Notes under the pieces: model-generated
The model's input: the letters and a program-made list of their open reading frames with translations, nothing else
Database searches by the model: none
Told to the model about the DNA's origin: nothing
Position numbers and translations under genes: made by a program
Shown here: positions 27,905 through 37,728 of the stretch, piece by piece
Layout of the letters: every line of letters starts with the position of its first letter
Position numbering within the stretch: position 1 is the stretch's first letter
NCBI RefSeq assembly: GCF_000013405.1
Contig: NC_007759.1
Span: 2,481,001 to 2,545,000, forward strand
Source of the DNA: Syntrophus aciditrophicus SB
GTDB taxonomy: Bacteria > Desulfobacterota > Syntrophia > Syntrophales > Syntrophaceae
Direction: 5' to 3'
Length of the DNA: 64,000 nucleotides

Positions 27905-28864
27905 TCATTCGCCGATACCTTCGAAAAGGACGGTGGACAGGTACCGTTCCCCGGCATCCGGGAGGATTACAACGAAGATCTTCCCTGCAAATTCTTCCCG
28001 TGCGGCCAGACGCAGCGCGACTGCAGCGGCCGCACCACTGGAGATGCCCACAAGGATGCCCTCATCCCGAGCCAGCTTCCGAGCTGTCAGCACGGCTTCA
28101 TCGCTTTCCACCTGTTCCACACGATCCACAAGGGAAAGATCCAGCGTATCCGGGATGAACCCGGCGCCGATTCCTTGAATTTTATGAGGTCCCGCCCGCA
28201 GTTCTTCCCCGGCCAGCTTCTGAGTCATGACCGGACTTTCCTTCGGCTCCACCGCCACAGACAAGATCGGTTTACCTTGAGCTTTTTTGATATACCGCGA
28301 TACCCCGGAAATCGTTCCCCCTGTCCCGACGCCGGAGACAAGGACATCCACTTCTCCATCCGTTTCCGTCCAGATCTCGGGACCGGTGGTTTTCTCGTGG
28401 ATGGCAGGATTAGCCGGGTTTTTGAACTGCTGGGGCAGGAAATAATGTTCCGGCGCGGAAGCCACCAAAGCCTCTGCCCGGTTAATTGCCCCCTTCATCC
28501 CTTCAGCGCCGGGGGTCAGGATCAGATTGGCGCCGAAGACTGCCAGAACCCGGCGGCGTTCGAGGCTCATGGTTTCGGGCATGGTCAGGGTCAGTTCATA
28601 TCCCCGGGCTGCCGCCACATATGCAAGGGCGATCCCTGTATTACCGCTTGTCGGTTCGATGATTTCCATGCCGGGCTGAAGCACCCCCCGTTCCTCAGCA
28701 TCCCAGATCATGGCTGCACCGATCCGGCATTTTACCGAATAAGAAGGATTTCTACCTTCCACCTTGGCAAGAACCGTCGCCTGCAACCCCCTGGTGAGAT
28801 TATTAAGTTTCACCAGCGGTGTATTGCCGATGGACCGGGAGTTGTCTTCGTAGATTCGTTTCAT
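27905..28864 (-). CDS. cysK: Cysteine synthase (O-acetylserine sulfhydrylase)
   Basis: 319 residues, PLP fold type II. It makes cysteine from O-acetylserine and sulfide. Motifs: [11 protein letters not shown], the PLP lysine in [11 protein letters not shown] near 42, the substrate loop [11 protein letters not shown], the phosphate loop [10 protein letters not shown], and [13 protein letters not shown] 28864 follows AGGAGG by 8 bases; the six-residue longer start is not preferred. Located between metY and the MOSC gene on the same strand. Its partner CysE is encoded 2.5 kb upstream in the same cluster. Confidence 0.95.
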   Translation of the reverse strand: MKRIYEDNSRSIGNTPLVKLNNLTRGLQATVLAKVEGRNPSYSVKCRIGAAMIWDAEERGVLQPGMEIIEPTSGNTGIALAYVAAARGYELTLTMPETMSLERRRVLAVFGANLILTPGAEGMKGAINRAEALVASAPEHYFLPQQFKNPANPAIHEKTTGPEIWTETDGEVDVLVSGVGTGGTISGVSRYIKKAQGKPILSVAVEPKESPVMTQKLAGEELRAGPHKIQGIGAGFIPDTLDLSLVDRVEQVESDEAVLTARKLARDEGILVGISSGAAAAVALRLAAREEFAGKIFVVILPDAGERYLSTVLFEGIGE

Positions 28865-28971
28865 GGAGCTGTCCTCCTGCATTATTATGGAAACCCTGCT
28901 GTGCCGTTTCCTGCAGCTTTTTCAGCCGGTTTCTGATTCGGAACGTTACACTTTCACTCCCTTTCATTTCT

Positions 28972-30267
28972 TCAGGATACCTTTTCGAAGGCCTGCTCAA
29001 GGTCGTTCAGGATATCATCGATATGCTCGATGCCGATGGACAGCCGGATGAAATCCGGCGTCACGCCCGTTGCCAGCTGCTCTTCCGGCGAAAGTTGCTG
29101 ATGAGTCGTTGTCGCCGGGTGAATGGCCAGGGTCTTGGCATCGCCGACATTGGCCAGATGGGAAACCAGGGACAGGGAATCGATGAATTTTTTCCCGGAT
29201 TCCAGTCCGCCTTTGATTCCGAAGCCGATTATGGCCCCGGCGCCTGCAGGCAGATATTTATCAGCCTTTGCCTTTTCCGGACTGCCCGGCAATCCGGGGT
29301 AATTGACCCAGCTAACCTTGGGATGCTTTTCCAGATAATGCGCAACGGCCAGGGCGTTTTCGGCATGGCGGATCATCCGCAAATGCAGTGTTTCCAGCCC
29401 CTGAAGGAAGAGAAAGGCATTGAATGGCGACAGGGCGGGCCCCATATCCCGTAGCAGGGTCACCCTCGCCTTGATGATATAGGCGATGTTTCCAATCGGC
29501 TTCAGGGCTTCCACAAAGTTAATCCCGTGGTAACTGGGGTCGGGATCGGCAATGAGGGGAAATTTGCCGTTAGTCCAGTCAAATTTTCCCGAGTCGACGA
29601 TGAGGCCGCCAAGGGAGGTGCCATGCCCCCCGATAAACTTGGTTGCCGAGTAGACGATAATATCCACACCGAAATCGAGGGGCTTTAAGAGGTAAGGCGA
29701 CACTGTGTTATCGAGGACGAAGGGGATGCCATGGACCCGGGTAATGGCCGAAATGCCTTCAAGATCGGCCACGTCGAGTTTGGGATTGCCCAGGGACTCA
29801 GCATAGAAGGCTTTGGTCTTCGGCGTGATGGCCTGTTCCAGGGCCTTCAGGTCGTTGGATTTCACAAAGCGCACCCTGATCCCCAGACGGGGGAAGGTGT
29901 AGTGAAAAAGATTGTAGGTGCCGCCATAAAGATTATCGGCGGACACGATTTCATCGCCGGCCTGGGCGATATTGAGCAGCGCCAGCGTGATAGCGGCCTG
30001 CCCGCTTGCCGTGGCCAGCGCCCCTGCCCCGCCGTCGAGGAGGGCGATCCGTCTCTCCAGGACGTCCGTAGTTGGATTCATCAACCGTGTATAGATGTTT
30101 CCAGATTCTTTCAGGGAAAACAGATTGGCTGCATGCTCCGTATCCCGGAACTGATACGATGTGGTCTGGTAGATGGGGACGGCTCGGGACCCCGTTGACG
30201 GGTCGGATTCCTGTCCGCCATGCAGAAGAATGGTTTCTCTTTTCCAACTTTTTTGATCCGTACTCAT
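28972..30267 (-). CDS. metY: O-acetylhomoserine sulfhydrylase
   Basis: 431 residues, Cys/Met-metabolism PLP family with the long MetY insertion. It converts O-acetylhomoserine plus sulfide to homocysteine. Motifs: [12 protein letters not shown] near the N-terminus, [30 protein letters not shown], and the PLP-lysine segment [16 protein letters not shown] near 209. [18 protein letters not shown] ends the protein, as in the family. ATG 30267 has GAGG close upstream. The substrate is supplied by MetX, encoded in the same cluster. Confidence 0.95.
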   Translation of the reverse strand: MSTDQKSWKRETILLHGGQESDPSTGSRAVPIYQTTSYQFRDTEHAANLFSLKESGNIYTRLMNPTTDVLERRIALLDGGAGALATASGQAAITLALLNIAQAGDEIVSADNLYGGTYNLFHYTFPRLGIRVRFVKSNDLKALEQAITPKTKAFYAESLGNPKLDVADLEGISAITRVHGIPFVLDNTVSPYLLKPLDFGVDIIVYSATKFIGGHGTSLGGLIVDSGKFDWTNGKFPLIADPDPSYHGINFVEALKPIGNIAYIIKARVTLLRDMGPALSPFNAFLFLQGLETLHLRMIRHAENALAVAHYLEKHPKVSWVNYPGLPGSPEKAKADKYLPAGAGAIIGFGIKGGLESGKKFIDSLSLVSHLANVGDAKTLAIHPATTTHQQLSPEEQLATGVTPDFIRLSIGIEHIDDILNDLEQAFEKVS

Positions 30268-30281
30268 ATGACCTCTCAATT

Positions 30282-31346
30282 TTAATTGGCGTAATGCAGC
30301 GCTTCCTCGATGACTCCCCCGCCCAGCACTTCATCCTCTTGGTATAGAACAACGGCCTGACCGGGAGTGACGGCGTCCTGATCTTCCGCAAAATAGACCC
30401 GGATTCGATCCCCTTCCGGAACGATCCGGCAGGAACAGGTTCTCTTCCGGTGCCGGATTCTGGCTTCCGCCTCCTGAGGCCGTTCCGGGGTCAGCCAGTT
30501 CATCTCACCGGCCACCAGCCCCTGCGCATAGACATCCTCTTTACCGCTGACAATCACAGAATTGCCGGCTACATCGATGGCCACCACATACAAGGGGAAA
30601 GGAGAGCTGATCCCCAAACCATGGCGTTGACCGATGGTATAGAAAACGGTTCCCGAATGCTCCCCCAGGACACGGCCGGAACGGTCGACAATGGGTCCCG
30701 GATGAACCGGGCAGCCTTGCTCCTGCAGAAAATCCCGATAACTGTCCTGAGTGACAAAGCACAGATCCTGGCTTTCCGGTTTTTCCGCAATGGGAAGAAG
30801 GGCCTGTCGTGCGATTTCCCTGACTTCGTCCTTGGTCCGGTCTGCAAGAGGGAAAAGAATATGCTCCAGGGCGGCGACAGGGATGGGGTAGAGAAAATAG
30901 GTCTGATCTTTCACAAGATCCTTCGCTTTCTTTAAAATCCACCGGCTTTCTTTCCGCTCAATCTTTGCGTAGTGTCCGGTGGCCAGGTAATCAAAGCCCA
31001 TGGTCCGGGCCGAGTCCAGCAAGTGGCCGAACTTCAGGTAACGGTTGCAGTCAATACAGGGATTGGGAGTCCTTCCGAGGCGATATTCCCGCACAAACTT
31101 GTCGATCACACAGGTTTCCAGCAGCGGCGCATAGTCCAGGACATAATGGGGAATTCCCAGAATTTCACAGACTCCCCGGGCATCCTCGATGGCCTCCCGC
31201 CCACAGCAGCGCACTTTGTTTTCTTCCTCACGAACTCCGAGACACATGGTCACTCCGGCAACTTCATAACCTTCTTCCTTCAGAAGCAACGCGGCTACGG
31301 AAGAATCCACGCCGCCGCTGATGGCCAGCAGAACCCTTTTCTTCAA
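30282..31346 (-). CDS. mnmA: tRNA-specific 2-thiouridylase
   Basis: 354 residues from TTG 31346, giving the canonical start [19 protein letters not shown] with the PP-loop. It uses ATP and IscS-derived sulfur to make 2-thiouridine at position 34 of Lys, Glu and Gln tRNAs. Catalytic cysteines lie in [16 protein letters not shown] and SQDLCFV; the C-terminal beta barrel follows. An in-frame ATG at 31388 would overlap the end of cysE by 17 bases and lacks a good ribosome binding site, whereas GGAAAGG precedes the TTG. Only 14 bases separate it from metY, so it is embedded in the sulfur operon. Confidence 0.94.
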   Translation of the reverse strand: MKKRVLLAISGGVDSSVAALLLKEEGYEVAGVTMCLGVREEENKVRCCGREAIEDARGVCEILGIPHYVLDYAPLLETCVIDKFVREYRLGRTPNPCIDCNRYLKFGHLLDSARTMGFDYLATGHYAKIERKESRWILKKAKDLVKDQTYFLYPIPVAALEHILFPLADRTKDEVREIARQALLPIAEKPESQDLCFVTQDSYRDFLQEQGCPVHPGPIVDRSGRVLGEHSGTVFYTIGQRHGLGISSPFPLYVVAIDVAGNSVIVSGKEDVYAQGLVAGEMNWLTPERPQEAEARIRHRKRTCSCRIVPEGDRIRVYFAEDQDAVTPGQAVVLYQEDEVLGGGVIEEALHYAN

Positions 31347-31371
31347 GATCGTTTCAACCTTTCCTGTTTTT

Positions 31372-32328
31372 TCAGATCCCGGCGCCATCACTGAAATCAC
31401 TCTGGCAGGACTGCGCCTGGGTGATCCGGCTTTGAGGCGGCACGCTGTTAACCAGCCAGACGTTGCCTCCGACGACCGATCCGCGACCGATCGTGACCCT
31501 TCCCAATATCGTAGCCCCGGAATATACGATGACGTCATCTTCTATAATGGGATGGCGGGGCACCCCTTTGACCAGCATGCCGTTTTCATCCTTCTGAAAA
31601 CTCTTTGCTCCCAGGGTAACGCCCTGATAGATGCGCACCCGGTTGCCGATGATGCTCGTTTCGCCGATCACCACGCCGGCGCCGTGATCGATGAAGAAGG
31701 ACTCTCCGATTGCCGCGCCGGGATGGATGTCGATTCCGGTGAGGCTGTGGGCCTGTTCCGCAATCATTCTAGGGATGAAGGGCACCTCCAGCTTTTGAAG
31801 TTCATGAGCCAGGCGATGGTTGGTGAGCGCCAGCAGCCCCGGATAGCAGAAGATGACTTCATCCAGACTGGAAGCCGCCGGGTCGCCTTCATAGGCCGCA
31901 CAGGCGTCGGTCATGAGCAACCGCTGGATGACCGGCAGTCGTTTAAAAAAGGCGGTCGCGATGAACTGCGCCTGCTCATGACAATCGGACAGGCATGTTA
32001 CTCCATCCCGGCAGGCAAAACACAGTCCCTTCTGGATTTGATCGACCAGAACAGGTTGCACGCGATCCAATGCGGATCCGATATGAAAATGAACGCTGTC
32101 TTTCTTCAGGTGGGAAAACCCGAAGTAGCCGGGGAAAAGAATCGACCGCAATGTCTCCATGACTTCTCTGATGACGTTCTGAGAAGGCAGGGACTGGTTA
32201 TGCCTGTCATTCCGGCACCCGCCGTTAAGACCGACATTGATGGAGCAGAGAGCTTCGACGAGAGAGTCCATGTACCTGTCCGGGGACATTTCTTTGCTTT
32301 TTTCCCATACAATTTCTGTATTGATCAT
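31372..32328 (-). CDS. cysE: Serine O-acetyltransferase, EpsC type
   Basis: 318 residues. It acetylates serine to O-acetylserine, the substrate of CysK. A helical N-terminal domain contains LPVIQRLLMTDACAAYEGDPAA; a left-handed beta helix follows (GIDIHPGAAIGESFFIDHGAGVVIGE, shown in two parts in the family, with catalytic Asp/His in IDHGAG). It ends in hexapeptide turns (GRVTIGRGSVVGGN). It is longer than E. coli CysE, as are related EpsC-type enzymes. AAAGG precedes the ATG at 8 bases. The adjacent mnmA open frame overlaps its end, suggesting co-transcription. Confidence 0.93.
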   Translation of the reverse strand: MINTEIVWEKSKEMSPDRYMDSLVEALCSINVGLNGGCRNDRHNQSLPSQNVIREVMETLRSILFPGYFGFSHLKKDSVHFHIGSALDRVQPVLVDQIQKGLCFACRDGVTCLSDCHEQAQFIATAFFKRLPVIQRLLMTDACAAYEGDPAASSLDEVIFCYPGLLALTNHRLAHELQKLEVPFIPRMIAEQAHSLTGIDIHPGAAIGESFFIDHGAGVVIGETSIIGNRVRIYQGVTLGAKSFQKDENGMLVKGVPRHPIIEDDVIVYSGATILGRVTIGRGSVVGGNVWLVNSVPPQSRITQAQSCQSDFSDGAGI

Positions 32329-32399
32329 TTTGATGACCTTTTTCCTGATTCTCTTATGAATTCTTTATCCGCTGTCGGCCATTAATAGAGGGTCGCATT

Positions 32400-33311
32400 T
32401 CACGGACGGTAGTTCAGCATCCTCTCGATGCTGGCGTAAGCCCGACGGGCAATTTCCGCAGGCGGGTTCACTTCGTGAACATTATCTTCCAGGCTCCACA
32501 GAACCTTTTCCAGCGTGGTGCGCTTCATGTTCGGACAGACAGCCAGTTCTGAGACCGGATAGAACACCTTTTCGGGATTTTCCTTCTTCATCCGGTGGAT
32601 AATCCCGACCTCCGTCCCGACGATGATTTCCGTTGCGGGCGTTTCCTGCACATATCGGCACATCCCTTCCGTGGAAGCCACTTTGTCCGCCAGGTGCGTC
32701 ACCGCGGGCCGGCATTCCGGGTGGGCAATGAACACGGCATTGGGATGCAATGCCTTTTCCCGTTCGACGTCTTCCGGCAGAATCTTCGCGTGAGTCGGAC
32801 AGAAGCCGTGCCAGGTGATAAAGGACCTCCCTGTCTGTTCCGCCACATAAGCCGCCAGATACTGGTCCGGCGCAAAAATGATTTCCTTAGCACCCTTCAG
32901 CACCTCCCGGACCATGGTGACGGCGTTGGCCGAGGTACAGCAGAGATCGCACTCCGCCTTGACTTCCGCCGAAGTATTCACATAGCAGAGAACCTTGGCG
33001 CCCGGATGTCGGGCTTTCAGCTCCCGCAACTGCTCTCCGGTGATCATGTCCGCCATGGGACAGCCGGCGTCGGGGTCCGGCAGCAGGACCGTCTTCTCCG
33101 GTGAAAAGATCTTTGCTGTCTCGGCCATGAAGTGGACGCCACAGAAGACGATCACTTTGGCGTCTGTCGAGGCGGCCTGGATGGACAGCCCCAGGGAATC
33201 TCCCACGAAATCGGCGATATCCTGCACTTCAGGGCGCTGGTAATTGTGCGCAAGGATCACGGCCTGACGTTTCCGCTTCAGTTTCTGAATTTTTTGAATA
33301 ATGTTTTCCAT
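32400..33311 (-). CDS. nadA: Quinolinate synthase
   Basis: 303 residues. It condenses iminoaspartate with dihydroxyacetone phosphate to quinolinate for NAD synthesis and carries an oxygen-sensitive [4Fe-4S] cluster. Segments: ILAHNYQRPEVQDIADFVGDS, the first ligand region LCYVNTSAEVKAECDLCCTS, HPECRPAV and VCPNMKRTTL, with cysteines placed as in NadA. No nadB or nadC is adjacent. Its presence inside a cysteine/IscS cluster fits a need for Fe-S assembly rather than sulfur-amino-acid synthesis. Confidence 0.95.
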   Translation of the reverse strand: MENIIQKIQKLKRKRQAVILAHNYQRPEVQDIADFVGDSLGLSIQAASTDAKVIVFCGVHFMAETAKIFSPEKTVLLPDPDAGCPMADMITGEQLRELKARHPGAKVLCYVNTSAEVKAECDLCCTSANAVTMVREVLKGAKEIIFAPDQYLAAYVAEQTGRSFITWHGFCPTHAKILPEDVEREKALHPNAVFIAHPECRPAVTHLADKVASTEGMCRYVQETPATEIIVGTEVGIIHRMKKENPEKVFYPVSELAVCPNMKRTTLEKVLWSLEDNVHEVNPPAEIARRAYASIERMLNYRP

Positions 33312-33321
33312 GGTTGCACCT

Positions 33322-33945
33322 TCAATTTTGAAATGACTTGTCCACAGTCAGAAGAAAGACAGCGAGTTCGGCCAGCAGATTGGGCCGGCAGGCTACGATC
33401 CGCTGGCCACGAAGATAGCGGGTCTGGAGCACTTTGATACCCTTCCTCTCGCAGAAATTCCTGAAATCGCTGATACTCAGAAACCGCACGTTTGGTGAAT
33501 CATACCACCGATAAGGCAGTGCCTCGGTGACCGGGGACCTCCCCTGGAAAAAAAGCCGGAAGCGCGAGCTGATCTCGGCAAAATTGGGAAACCCGACGAT
33601 CACCCGCCGGCCGACCCTCAGGGCATCCGCCAGAAGGGCATCCGCATTCCGCACTTCCTGCATGCTCTGATTCAAGATGACGTAATCAAAGGACTTGTCC
33701 GGATATTCCAGCAGGCCGCTTTCGATATCGTCATGGCAGACGCTCAGCCCTTTCTTCACGCACTCATAAACGGCGCTCTCGTTGATCTCGATCCCCTGCC
33801 CGCGGGTATTGCGACTCCGGGCGAGAAAGGCCATCAGGTCGCCCGTGCCGCAGCCCAGATCCAGGATTCTTGCGCTGGGATGGATCATTTCGGCGATGAT
33901 CCGATAGTCCGGAGGAATAGGGTTTTCTTTTTGTCTAACGTTCAT
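33322..33945 (-). CDS. metW: MetW-type methyltransferase-like protein
   Basis: 207 residues. A SAM-binding motif is visible at [18 protein letters not shown], with family-specific segments [31 protein letters not shown] (in two parts) and [13 protein letters not shown]. MetW is commonly fused or overlapping with metX and is needed for homoserine acetylation in some bacteria, though its biochemical reaction is not settled. Here the two genes overlap by 11 bases, so translation is coupled. Confidence 0.93.
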   Translation of the reverse strand: MNVRQKENPIPPDYRIIAEMIHPSARILDLGCGTGDLMAFLARSRNTRGQGIEINESAVYECVKKGLSVCHDDIESGLLEYPDKSFDYVILNQSMQEVRNADALLADALRVGRRVIVGFPNFAEISSRFRLFFQGRSPVTEALPYRWYDSPNVRFLSISDFRNFCERKGIKVLQTRYLRGQRIVACRPNLLAELAVFLLTVDKSFQN

Positions 33946-35113
33946 GGCTGCTGCTCAAAAAATTCCGTATCAAAGTGGTCTGCCCTTCCGTTTCCACCAG
34001 AAAGGCATCATGGCCGTAACTGGAATTCAGTTCACAGGAGGTCACGTCCACCTGTCCCTTTTTCAACTGGCGCACGATGTCCTGGGATTGACTGGGCGGG
34101 TAAAGCCAGTCCGACGAAAACGAAATGATGAGAAACCGGGCATCCCGCACCCCGTCCGGGGAAATCAGCCGGTCTCCCGACAGGTCGAAGTAGTCGAGCG
34201 CCCGCGTGATGTAGAGATAGGCATTGGCATCGAACCGCTTCACAAACTGATTCCCACGATATTTCAGGTATCCCCCGACCTCGAACTCCGGATCAAAGGG
34301 AATGCCTTTTAAAACCTGAGTCCGGTTGCGGGAAAATTTTTGTTCCATGGACGCTTCACTCATGAAGGTGATATGGCCGATCATCCGGGCGATGGCAAGT
34401 CCCCGGTCCGGAGGGCCGTAGTCATAGTAGTCTCCGGACCGCCACGTTCGATCAGCCATGATGCTCTGCCGGATCACCTCGTTGAAGGCGATCTGCAGAG
34501 GCGAATGCCTGGCTGTCGTGGCAATGGCGATCACGGAACGCACCCGCTGCGGGTAGGAAGCGGCCCACTGCAGGGCCTGCATGCCGCCCATGGACCCTCC
34601 GGCAACGCACAGCAATCGTTCAATGCCGAAAAAATCAATCAGGCGACGCTGGGCCTCCACCATGTCCCTGATCGTGATGACAGGGAAACTCAGGCCGTAT
34701 GGCTTTCCTGTCGCCGGATTGAGTGATGCTGGTCCGGTTGACCCCTTGCATCCCCCGATCACGTTGGAACAGAGAACGAAGTAACGATCCGTGTCGAAGG
34801 CCCTGCCAGCCCCGATCATGTTGTCCCACCAGCCCGGTTTCTGCTCACCGGCGTGATAACCGGCCGCATGGGCGTCGCCGGAAAGGGCGTGGCAGATCAG
34901 GACGGCATTGGACTTCTGCGCGTTCAAGCACCCATAGGTTTCGTAGGCCAGGGTCACCGGCCCCAGTTTTTCGCCGCTTTCCAGGTCTAGATTTTCCGAT
35001 GGTTCGGCAAAGTTGAAATATCGGGTTTCTACTTGATCCATGCTGTCTAATTTCAATGGATTTCCGGATATGACTTCCACGGCGTCCGGAAAATCTGAAA
35101 AACTTCCTTTCAT
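33935..35113 (-). CDS. metX: Homoserine O-acetyltransferase
   Basis: 392 residues, alpha/beta hydrolase. It forms O-acetylhomoserine, the MetY substrate. Seen: [23 protein letters not shown], the nucleophile elbow [15 protein letters not shown] near residue 170, and C-terminal acid and base residues in SSDWLYPP and [12 protein letters not shown] 35113 is preceded by AGGGAG; an internal ATG at 35041 has no site. It is the first enzyme gene after the regulator, with a terminator-like hairpin in its leader. MetX proteins may use acetyl- or succinyl-CoA; acetyl is assumed from the family and from MetY. Confidence 0.95.
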   Translation of the reverse strand: MKGSFSDFPDAVEVISGNPLKLDSMDQVETRYFNFAEPSENLDLESGEKLGPVTLAYETYGCLNAQKSNAVLICHALSGDAHAAGYHAGEQKPGWWDNMIGAGRAFDTDRYFVLCSNVIGGCKGSTGPASLNPATGKPYGLSFPVITIRDMVEAQRRLIDFFGIERLLCVAGGSMGGMQALQWAASYPQRVRSVIAIATTARHSPLQIAFNEVIRQSIMADRTWRSGDYYDYGPPDRGLAIARMIGHITFMSEASMEQKFSRNRTQVLKGIPFDPEFEVGGYLKYRGNQFVKRFDANAYLYITRALDYFDLSGDRLISPDGVRDARFLIISFSSDWLYPPSQSQDIVRQLKKGQVDVTSCELNSSYGHDAFLVETEGQTTLIRNFLSSSHER

Positions 35114-35149
35114 ACTCCCCCGATCTCCCTGATGAGATTATAAATATAA

Positions 35150-35195
35150 ATAAAAAACCCGCTGCTCTTGTTCCTTTGATGCGGGGCAGCGGGTT
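35150..35195 (-). terminator. Terminator or attenuator between the Rrf2 gene and metX
   Basis: On the minus strand a 10-bp perfect stem (35186-35195 with 35156-35165, AACCCGCTGC/GCAGCGGGTT) with a 20-base loop runs straight into a T-rich tract (TTTTTTATTTATATTT). It lies about 110 bases past the regulator stop and about 40 bases before metX, so it either ends the regulator transcript or acts as a conditional leader terminator. No SAM or T-box motif was recognised around it. Confidence 0.75.
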
Positions 35196-35306
35196 GATTT
35201 CCGAGTTCATGTCATCTTTGCAGATATTACATGCACAAATGCCCCCTTCCCGCAGAGCGGCACATTAAATGACAACGACACATCAATCCGGATCGATCGT
35301 TACCTT

Positions 35307-35735
35307 TCATGTCGCCTGTTTCTCTTTTTCCGTCTGTCGTTTGACCATGGTCTCCAGGGTAAGAGATTCCAGGGTCTTCAGAATGACCCGAGTCGCTTCC
35401 TGCCATACGTTGCGGGTTATACACGTGCTCGCCCGCTCACATATCGAAGCATTGTCCACGCAGTCCACGAGACACAAGGGACCTTCCACCACCTGCATGA
35501 TATCCTTCAGCGTGATGTCCTCCGGATTCTTTGCCAACTGGTACCCCCCGTGCGCTCCCCGGGTTGAATTGATCAATCCGGCAGTCTTCAGGGGATGAAT
35601 AAGCTGCCAGAGATATTTTTCGGAGATTCCCTGACGCTGTGCGATATCCTTGAGAAAAATGGGGCCTTCGTTATAATGAACAGCCAGATCCAGCATAAAA
35701 CGCAACCCGTAACGGCCTCTGGTGGAAAGTTTCAT
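35307..35735 (-). CDS. Rrf2-family transcriptional regulator (IscR/CymR-like)
   Basis: 142 residues. An N-terminal winged helix (MKLSTRGRYGLRFMLDLA, ISEKYLWQLIHPLKTAGLI, STRGAHGGYQLAK) precedes a dimerisation helix and a loop with three cysteines (CVDNASICERASTC). The Cys-x6-Cys-x5-Cys spacing is near the IscR cluster-binding spacing. It could sense Fe-S status like IscR or cysteine supply like CymR, and heads the sulfur cluster. ATG 35735 is certain in practice, because upstream in-frame codons lie in its own promoter. The palindrome overlapping that promoter suggests autoregulation. Confidence 0.9.
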   Translation of the reverse strand: MKLSTRGRYGLRFMLDLAVHYNEGPIFLKDIAQRQGISEKYLWQLIHPLKTAGLINSTRGAHGGYQLAKNPEDITLKDIMQVVEGPLCLVDCVDNASICERASTCITRNVWQEATRVILKTLESLTLETMVKRQTEKEKQAT

Positions 35736-36416
35736 AATCTGCCCTGATTTAATGTAAAGTATCTCTACCGATTTAGTAGAGATTATAGAGATTAAATTTA
35801 TTCTGTCAAGGAAAAACTCCAGAGTCGTATTCTCCATTAACTTAAACAGTTCCAAAGACAAGTGTTTTTGTTATCATGAACAATGAAGCCGCATATTTCA
35901 GTTCAATAATTTCAATTGGCTGCTCAGCTATTCGACCTGATTTTCACCCATCAGGCCTGCGCTCCTGAGAAAGAAGAAATCTGCCGCACAAACGATTTGC
36001 CCGCAAATTTCACTCTTTTAAATTGGATTGAAGTCCGCACCAGCGACCCCTTCTGTAGAGATCTGACTTTCTCCTTTGACATAATCGCGGCAAACTTAAT
36101 GTTTAAATCATGAAGGCTTACAGCAGGGGGTGTTGATTGATTGAATGATTTGAAGCTTCAATTGGAGATCAATGATGATCGCATTTATTGTGATTCGAGG
36201 ATTCCGGGAATGCATCCTTTGTGTAATAACAGTTCTAATCTTTGAGGGTCACAGGAACAGTCTGCCTGGATTACTCCCGGAAATGTTTCTTAACCGGTGA
36301 ATCGATCGAAATAAGTATCGATTTTACTGTATTGATAATATTATAATAGTAACCAAATGCCTGCTTGTAGTTGATTAGAAATAGAAACCTTACTGGACTC
36401 GGAAAGGAGAAAAACC
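35736..36416. other. Divergent intergenic region
   Basis: About 680 bases. The left end carries the regulator promoter and operator (35761-35809). The middle, 35862-36300, contains only short open frames with no recognisable protein. The right end is AT-rich and probably holds the promoter of the small protein at 36417 (TATAAT near 36345), but no clear -35 element was found. Confidence 0.4.
35761..35809 (-). promoter_or_regulatory. Consensus promoter with overlapping palindromic operator for the Rrf2 gene
   Basis: On the minus strand TTGACA (35809-35804) and TATAAT (35787-35782) are both perfect, with a 16-base spacer. An inverted repeat ATCTCTAC/GTAGAGAT (35761-35768 with 35776-35783) covers the -10 edge and the transcription start, about 25 bases ahead of the start codon. 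This is the layout expected for autorepression by an Rrf2 protein; the assignment of the protein to this site is inference. Confidence 0.8.
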
Positions 36417-36680
36417 ATGGCAGATCCCTGGAAAGAAAAAATTATATGCATGATTCAGTGTCCGCGCTGTGGCAGCTCACTCAAGGCGGATGATAAAAGG
36501 ATTTTATCAGTTTATGACCACGAGCCCATCTGCATGAAATGTAAGAGTGAAGAGGAAAAACGTCCTGATTATGAAGAATATTCAAAAAAAATGATTGGGC
36601 AGTGCCTGATTGACGTGGAGATGGCACAAAGCGATCCGGGAGGATATTGTTATCATCATTTTTATCCTTACAAATGCTGA
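36417..36680 (+). CDS. Small cysteine-rich zinc-ribbon-like protein
   Basis: 87 residues. CPRCGS near 15 and CMKC near 39 form a CxxC...CxxC zinc-ribbon-like pair; the C-terminus carries more cysteines and histidines (GQC, YCYHHFYPYKC). GGAG lies 8 bases before the ATG. No membrane segment. Not recognised beyond the metal-binding look; redox or metal binding is only a guess. A hemerythrin gene follows 219 bases downstream. Confidence 0.65.
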   Translation: MADPWKEKIICMIQCPRCGSSLKADDKRILSVYDHEPICMKCKSEEEKRPDYEEYSKKMIGQCLIDVEMAQSDPGGYCYHHFYPYKC

Positions 36681-36899
36681 GTTTTGAATGAAAGTGTCCC
36701 AAAGGCCTTGATGAAGGCCATCAGACGGACTTAGTCATTAACAGCGATCGACATTGCGCCTGCAAAGGAAAGAACACACCCTTTATAGAAAATATTTCAA
36801 GACTTTCGAAGAATTGAACCCGGACGGTTCGGCAATCCGCCGCGATTCCAGAGAAAGCCGTTGTTATTCTGCATTCATGCAACGATGAGGAGGTCAGAT

Positions 36900-37451
36900 A
36901 TGAAAGCGACGCAACAGTTAAGAAACGAGCATGAAGGCGTCAAGATCATGCTCAATATTTTGGAACAGGTATGCCGACAATTGGAAACAGATGGAAATCT
37001 GAACGAAGAACATTTTGATGGAATTCTGGAGTTCCTGAAAGTCTTTGTGGACAAATGTCATCACGGCAAAGAGGAAGATTTGTTGTTTCCTGCACTGATA
37101 ACTGCGGGGGTTTCCAAAGATGGTCCTATTGCCGTCATGCTTCAGGAACATGAAATGGGAAGAAATTATGTCAAGTCCATGAGCGATGCCTATGCCGCTT
37201 GTGCTGGCGGTAATGAATCCGCATCCAAAACCATCAGGAAAAATGCGCTTGCCTACATTACGTTGCTGAGAAATCATATCGAAAAGGAAAATAACGTTCT
37301 ATTTGTAATGGCTGACAGTCTTTTATCGGAAAAAACACAGGATGAACTGTTTGAAGGTTTTGAGAGAATAGAAGAGGAGCGAATTGGAGCAGGCAAACAT
37401 GAAGAATTTCATGGTTTACTCGGGAAGCTGAGCAAAATGTACCTGACTTAA
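36900..37451 (+). CDS. Hemerythrin HHE-domain protein
   Basis: 183 residues, four-helix bundle. Iron-ligand positions are visible: HEGVKIML, HHGKEEDLLFPAL (HxxxE), EHEMGRNYV, and HIEKENNVLF near 130. These proteins bind a di-iron centre and in anaerobes usually scavenge or sense oxygen or nitric oxide. ATG 36900 has AGGAGG 6 bases upstream; 13 extra residues in the open frame are rejected. A second E/H-containing helix near the C-terminus (KHEEFHGLLGKL) completes the bundle. Cytoplasmic. Confidence 0.9.
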   Translation: MKATQQLRNEHEGVKIMLNILEQVCRQLETDGNLNEEHFDGILEFLKVFVDKCHHGKEEDLLFPALITAGVSKDGPIAVMLQEHEMGRNYVKSMSDAYAACAGGNESASKTIRKNALAYITLLRNHIEKENNVLFVMADSLLSEKTQDELFEGFERIEEERIGAGKHEEFHGLLGKLSKMYLT

Positions 37452-37728
37452 CCGGCATTGGAACGCTGATAAGCGGGCAAGCTGCCTTGTCGCTATAACG
37501 CATTTGAATCACAGAATAACTCAAGGATGAAAGCGTTGAGAAAGGGCGGGAATTTGTTGAAGCTTACGTCGATTTTACTCATTATGTGGAGCGGCTTCAT
37601 CTGGATGCGACAGACAGAGGGTGCGTTTTAAAAGGGAACCATACCGCTTTTCTGGAGGGATGAGCGGTATAACCGTTCTTTTATTGAGTGATCCAGCTGT
37701 AAACGATTTTATTCTGGAGAGTGAAGGC

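Noticed and set aside
35114-35306. Known SAM riboswitch upstream of metX
   Set aside because: No match to SAM-I, SAM-II or SAM-V cores by eye; only a terminator hairpin was found.
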